DNA of 64,000 nt. Source: Calditrichota bacterium (GTDB lineage Bacteria > CLD3). Shown here piece after piece: positions 61,430-64,000 of this stretch. The DNA lies in contig QQUF01000008.1 in NCBI GenBank assembly GCA_008501735.1, forward strand, positions 124,001-188,000. The letters are read 5' to 3'. Below the pieces are notes generated by a model. That model saw only the letters and a list, made by a program, of their open reading frames with translations. It was not told the DNA's origin and did not search any database. Position 1 is the stretch's first letter, and every line of letters begins with the position of its first letter. The position numbers were made by a program, and so were the translations under genes.

Positions 61430-64000
61430 TGGATAATGTAGGTCAAATAGAACGAATTACACAAGACCGTGTAGTAAAACTATTTCAAGATGAATTAGGA
61501 TACAACTTTCTCGGTAATTGGGAAGCAAGAGAAGACAATAGAAATATTGAAGTTGATTTACTTACTAATTTTCTAAACCGAAAAGGTTACTCAGAATCCC
61601 AAATTAGCAAAGCTATTTTTGAACTACAAAATACAGCAAACAATTTTGGCGATAATCTATACACTACTAACAAAAAAGTTTATCAAAAACTTCGTTACGG
61701 AATCCAAGTAAAAGTCGAAGCAGGGGAAAATTTTGAGACTGTAAATCTAATTGACTGGGAAAATTTTGGTAACAATGATTTTGCAATTGCTGAGGAAGTA
61801 ACAATAAAAGGAGAAAAAACCAAACGACCTGATATTGTTATTTACATAAATGGAATTGCACTTGGAGTAATTGAGCTAAAACGCTCCAAAGTATCATTAA
61901 ATGATGGAATCCGACAAAACATAACAAACCAACAAGACCGATTTATAAAGCCCTTTTTTGCAACTGTTCAGATTACATTTGCAGGAACTGATACAGAAGG
62001 TTTACGTTACGGCACAATAGGAACAGAGGAAAAATTTTATCTCAAATGGAAAGAAGATGTTGAAGATATTAGTCGAAACCAATTGGACAAATACCTCTTA
62101 AAAATGTGTAACAAGGAGAGATTTCTTGAAATCATTTTCGACTTTATTGTTTTCGATGGTGGTAGGAAGAAACTACCAAGAGTTCATCAGTATTTTGGAG
62201 TCAAAGAAGCACAAAAATACGTAAGAAGAAAAGAAAGCGGAATCATTTGGCACACACAAGGAAGTGGGAAAAGTATTGTAATGGTAATTCTTGCCAAGTG
62301 GATTTTAGAAAATAACCCAAACGCAAGAGTTGTCGTTCTAACTGACCGAGATGAATTAGATAAACAGATAGAAGGAGTCTTTAAAGACGCTGGTGAAGAA
62401 ATTTACCGTACCAAAAGCGGTAAAGATTTAATGAGCCAATTAGGACAAGCAGCTCCTCGACTTTTGTGTTCGTTAATCCATAAATTTGGTAATAGAGATG
62501 TTAGTGATTTTAATCAGTTTATTAAAGATTTAAAGAGCCAACCACAACAAGCTGTTGGAGAGCTTTTTATTTTTGTTGATGAGTGCCACCGAACTCAAAG
62601 TGGAAAATTAAACCGAGCAATGAAAGCAATTTTACCTGATGCAGTTTTTATTGGTTTTACAGGAACACCACTTCTCAAGAAAGACAAAGAAACCAGTCTT
62701 GAAGTTTTCGGAAGCTACATACACACTTACAAATTTAACGAAGGCGTTGATGATGGAGTAATCTTGGATTTGGTCTATGAAGCAAGAGATATTGACCAAA
62801 AACTAACTTCACAAAAAAGGATAGACGAGTGGTTTGAAGCCAAAACAAAAGGCTTGAATGAGTATAAAAAGAATGCTCTCAAACGTCAATGGGGAACGAT
62901 GCAAAAGGTTTTGAGTAGTCGCTCCCGAATGAGTAAAGTCGTTTCTGATATAATTTTTGATTTTAGCACAAAGCCAATTTTGGATTCTGATTCAGGAAAT
63001 GCCATTTTGGTGGCAAATTCAATTTATGAAGCTTGTAAATATTACGAGTTATTTCAACAAACACCTTTGAAAGGTAAATCAGCAATTGTTACCTCTTACA
63101 ATCCTCAAACAGGTGATATTTCTACCGAAGATACTGGAGCAAATACCGAGACAGATAAAGAGTTTATGTATAATTTATACGAAAATATCTTGAAGGATGT
63201 AAAACAAGAGGCAAATAAATCTAAAACAGAAAGCTATGAAGATTGGGCTAAAAATAAATTCATTAACGAGCCAGTAAATATGAAATTACTAATTGTAGTT
63301 TCAAAATTACTAACAGGCTTTGATGCTCCAAGTTGTTCCTATTTATACATTGACAAAAGTATGCAAGACCACGGGCTTTTTCAAGCGATTTGCAGGGTAA
63401 ACCGATTAGATGGTGAGGATAAACAATTCGGTTACATTGTTGATTACAAAGACTTGTTTAAAAAAGTAGAAACTGCGATTTCTGTTTACACTTCCGATTT
63501 AGATTACGATGAATTTGAAGCAGAAGACATTGATGTTATGCTAAAAGACCGTTTGAAAGCAGGGAAAGAAAGACTTGATAATGCTTTGGAAGAAATTGCA
63601 TTACTTTGTGAAAAAGTTGAAACACCAAAAGATACAATGGCTTATATCAGATTCTTTTGTGGTAATCCTGAAATAGAATCAGAATTAAAAGCAAAAGAAA
63701 CACATCGAACTTCACTTTACAAAAAAGCAGTTTCATTAATTCGGGCTTATGCAAATATTGCAGATGAAATGGAATCAGCAGGTTATACTTTGACCGAAAT
63801 AGAAAACATCAAAGAAGAGGTAAATCATTACCTTAATGTGCGTGAAGAGATTAGAAATGCCAGTGGAGAAACATTAGATTTAAAAACGTATGAAGCCGAT
63901 ATGCGTCATTTGATTGATACATATATTGAAGCAGACGAACCCGAAAAAATTTCACCTTTCGATGATATGTCGCTCTTAGATATAATTGTTAAAACTGGAA
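61429..64000 (+). CDS. hsdR: Type I restriction enzyme R subunit, 857 residues present (continues past the right edge)
   Basis: The N-terminal nuclease domain has PDIVIYINGIALGVIELKRS (PD-(D/E)xK, about residues 134-153). The translocase has Walker A TQGSGKS at about 274, DECH at about 386 and GFTGTPL shortly after, then the helicase-C part with ICRVNRL. It translocates and cuts DNA lacking the HsdMS methylation. It starts on the last base of hsdS. The C-terminal part is outside the window. Confidence 0.93.
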   Translation, partial: MDNVGQIERITQDRVVKLFQDELGYNFLGNWEAREDNRNIEVDLLTNFLNRKGYSESQISKAIFELQNTANNFGDNLYTTNKKVYQKLRYGIQVKVEAGENFETVNLIDWENFGNNDFAIAEEVTIKGEKTKRPDIVIYINGIALGVIELKRSKVSLNDGIRQNITNQQDRFIKPFFATVQITFAGTDTEGLRYGTIGTEEKFYLKWKEDVEDISRNQLDKYLLKMCNKERFLEIIFDFIVFDGGRKKLPRVHQYFGVKEAQKYVRRKESGIIWHTQGSGKSIVMVILAKWILENNPNARVVVLTDRDELDKQIEGVFKDAGEEIYRTKSGKDLMSQLGQAAPRLLCSLIHKFGNRDVSDFNQFIKDLKSQPQQAVGELFIFVDECHRTQSGKLNRAMKAILPDAVFIGFTGTPLLKKDKETSLEVFGSYIHTYKFNEGVDDGVILDLVYEARDIDQKLTSQKRIDEWFEAKTKGLNEYKKNALKRQWGTMQKVLSSRSRMSKVVSDIIFDFSTKPILDSDSGNAILVANSIYEACKYYELFQQTPLKGKSAIVTSYNPQTGDISTEDTGANTETDKEFMYNLYENILKDVKQEANKSKTESYEDWAKNKFINEPVNMKLLIVVSKLLTGFDAPSCSYLYIDKSMQDHGLFQAICRVNRLDGEDKQFGYIVDYKDLFKKVETAISVYTSDLDYDEFEAEDIDVMLKDRLKAGKERLDNALEEIALLCEKVETPKDTMAYIRFFCGNPEIESELKAKETHRTSLYKKAVSLIRAYANIADEMESAGYTLTEIENIKEEVNHYLNVREEIRNASGETLDLKTYEADMRHLIDTYIEADEPEKISPFDDMSLLDIIVKTG

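Larger units (their letters stand above)
52642..64000. mobile_element. Probable genomic island integrated at tRNA-Pro, left end and interior (right end outside)
   Basis: The region from the broken tRNA rightwards holds a tyrosine recombinase, a ribbon-helix-helix protein, an AlbA_2 fusion, two nucleases and a type I restriction system. It begins immediately after a conserved stress-response operon. The intact tRNA-Pro and the other attachment site would lie beyond 64000. The boundary and mobility are inferred; no direct repeat can be compared within the window. Confidence 0.55.

Noticed and set aside
1-64000. CRISPR array
   Set aside because: No evenly spaced direct repeats with unique spacers were seen; the repeats found are palindromes, heptads or protein modules.

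Overview
The window is visibly A+T rich and gene dense. Genes lie on both strands in short operons. One secreted protein ends in a type IX-secretion-like C-terminal sorting domain (NYPNPFNP start, MLLLK end), and there are several Bacteroidota-style lipoproteins and porins, a membrane RsbU/STAS/RsbW module and an unusual STPK-sigma54 activator. These features suggest a member of the Bacteroidota/Chlorobiota side of the tree, perhaps Ignavibacteria-like. That placement is inference from protein style; there is no rRNA gene in the window.

Left part (1-17 kb): the 5' part of a phosphofructokinase gene runs off the left edge, followed by a zinc-ribbon methyltransferase, an M50-like membrane protease and an operon (3.3-7.1 kb) of a threonine-synthase-like PLP enzyme, a DUF1611 protein (DgcN-like), an enolase-superfamily epimerase (DgcA-like) and a DinB protein, which probably acts on D-glutamate or related amino acids. 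Next come a minus-strand pair of an Omp85-like barrel and a lipoprotein with kinase-like residues, a TPR protein with a histidine-kinase phosphoacceptor helix but no ATPase domain, a TRAP transporter lacking its binding protein, an acetyltransferase and a LicC-like nucleotidyltransferase.

Iron and redox region (17-23 kb, all minus strand): bfd-bfr, a broken flavodoxin joined to the first part of a response regulator, then a membrane protein, a di-haem oxidoreductase, an imelysin lipoprotein and a porin-like protein. The two iron operons share an identical 13-base sequence about 21-22 bases before their first start codons.

Middle (23-52.6 kb): a nuclease-UvrD helicase fusion, an alcohol-dehydrogenase-like enzyme, a 1.5-thousand-residue repeat surface protein, a 1663-residue STPK/AAA/TPR/GAF/sigma54-activator protein, an RloAB-type defence pair, a one-haem cytochrome-barrel protein, a previously unlisted 39-residue membrane peptide, an aminotransferase, a MEMO-family protein, pdxA, rlmD and a wecA-like gene followed directly by rsbU/STAS/rsbW. 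Intergenic repeats include two hairpins with a compensatory base change, heptad tandem repeats before two start codons and a 179-base multi-hairpin element after pdxA.

Right part (52.6-64 kb): a tRNA-Pro(GGG) copy whose 5' acceptor strand no longer pairs lies beside a tyrosine recombinase. To its right is a probable genomic island carrying a ribbon-helix-helix protein, a methyltransferase/target-recognition/AlbA_2 fusion, a DEDDh exonuclease, an Mrr-like nuclease and a type I restriction system. Its hsdM has a one-base frameshift and its hsdR runs off the right edge.
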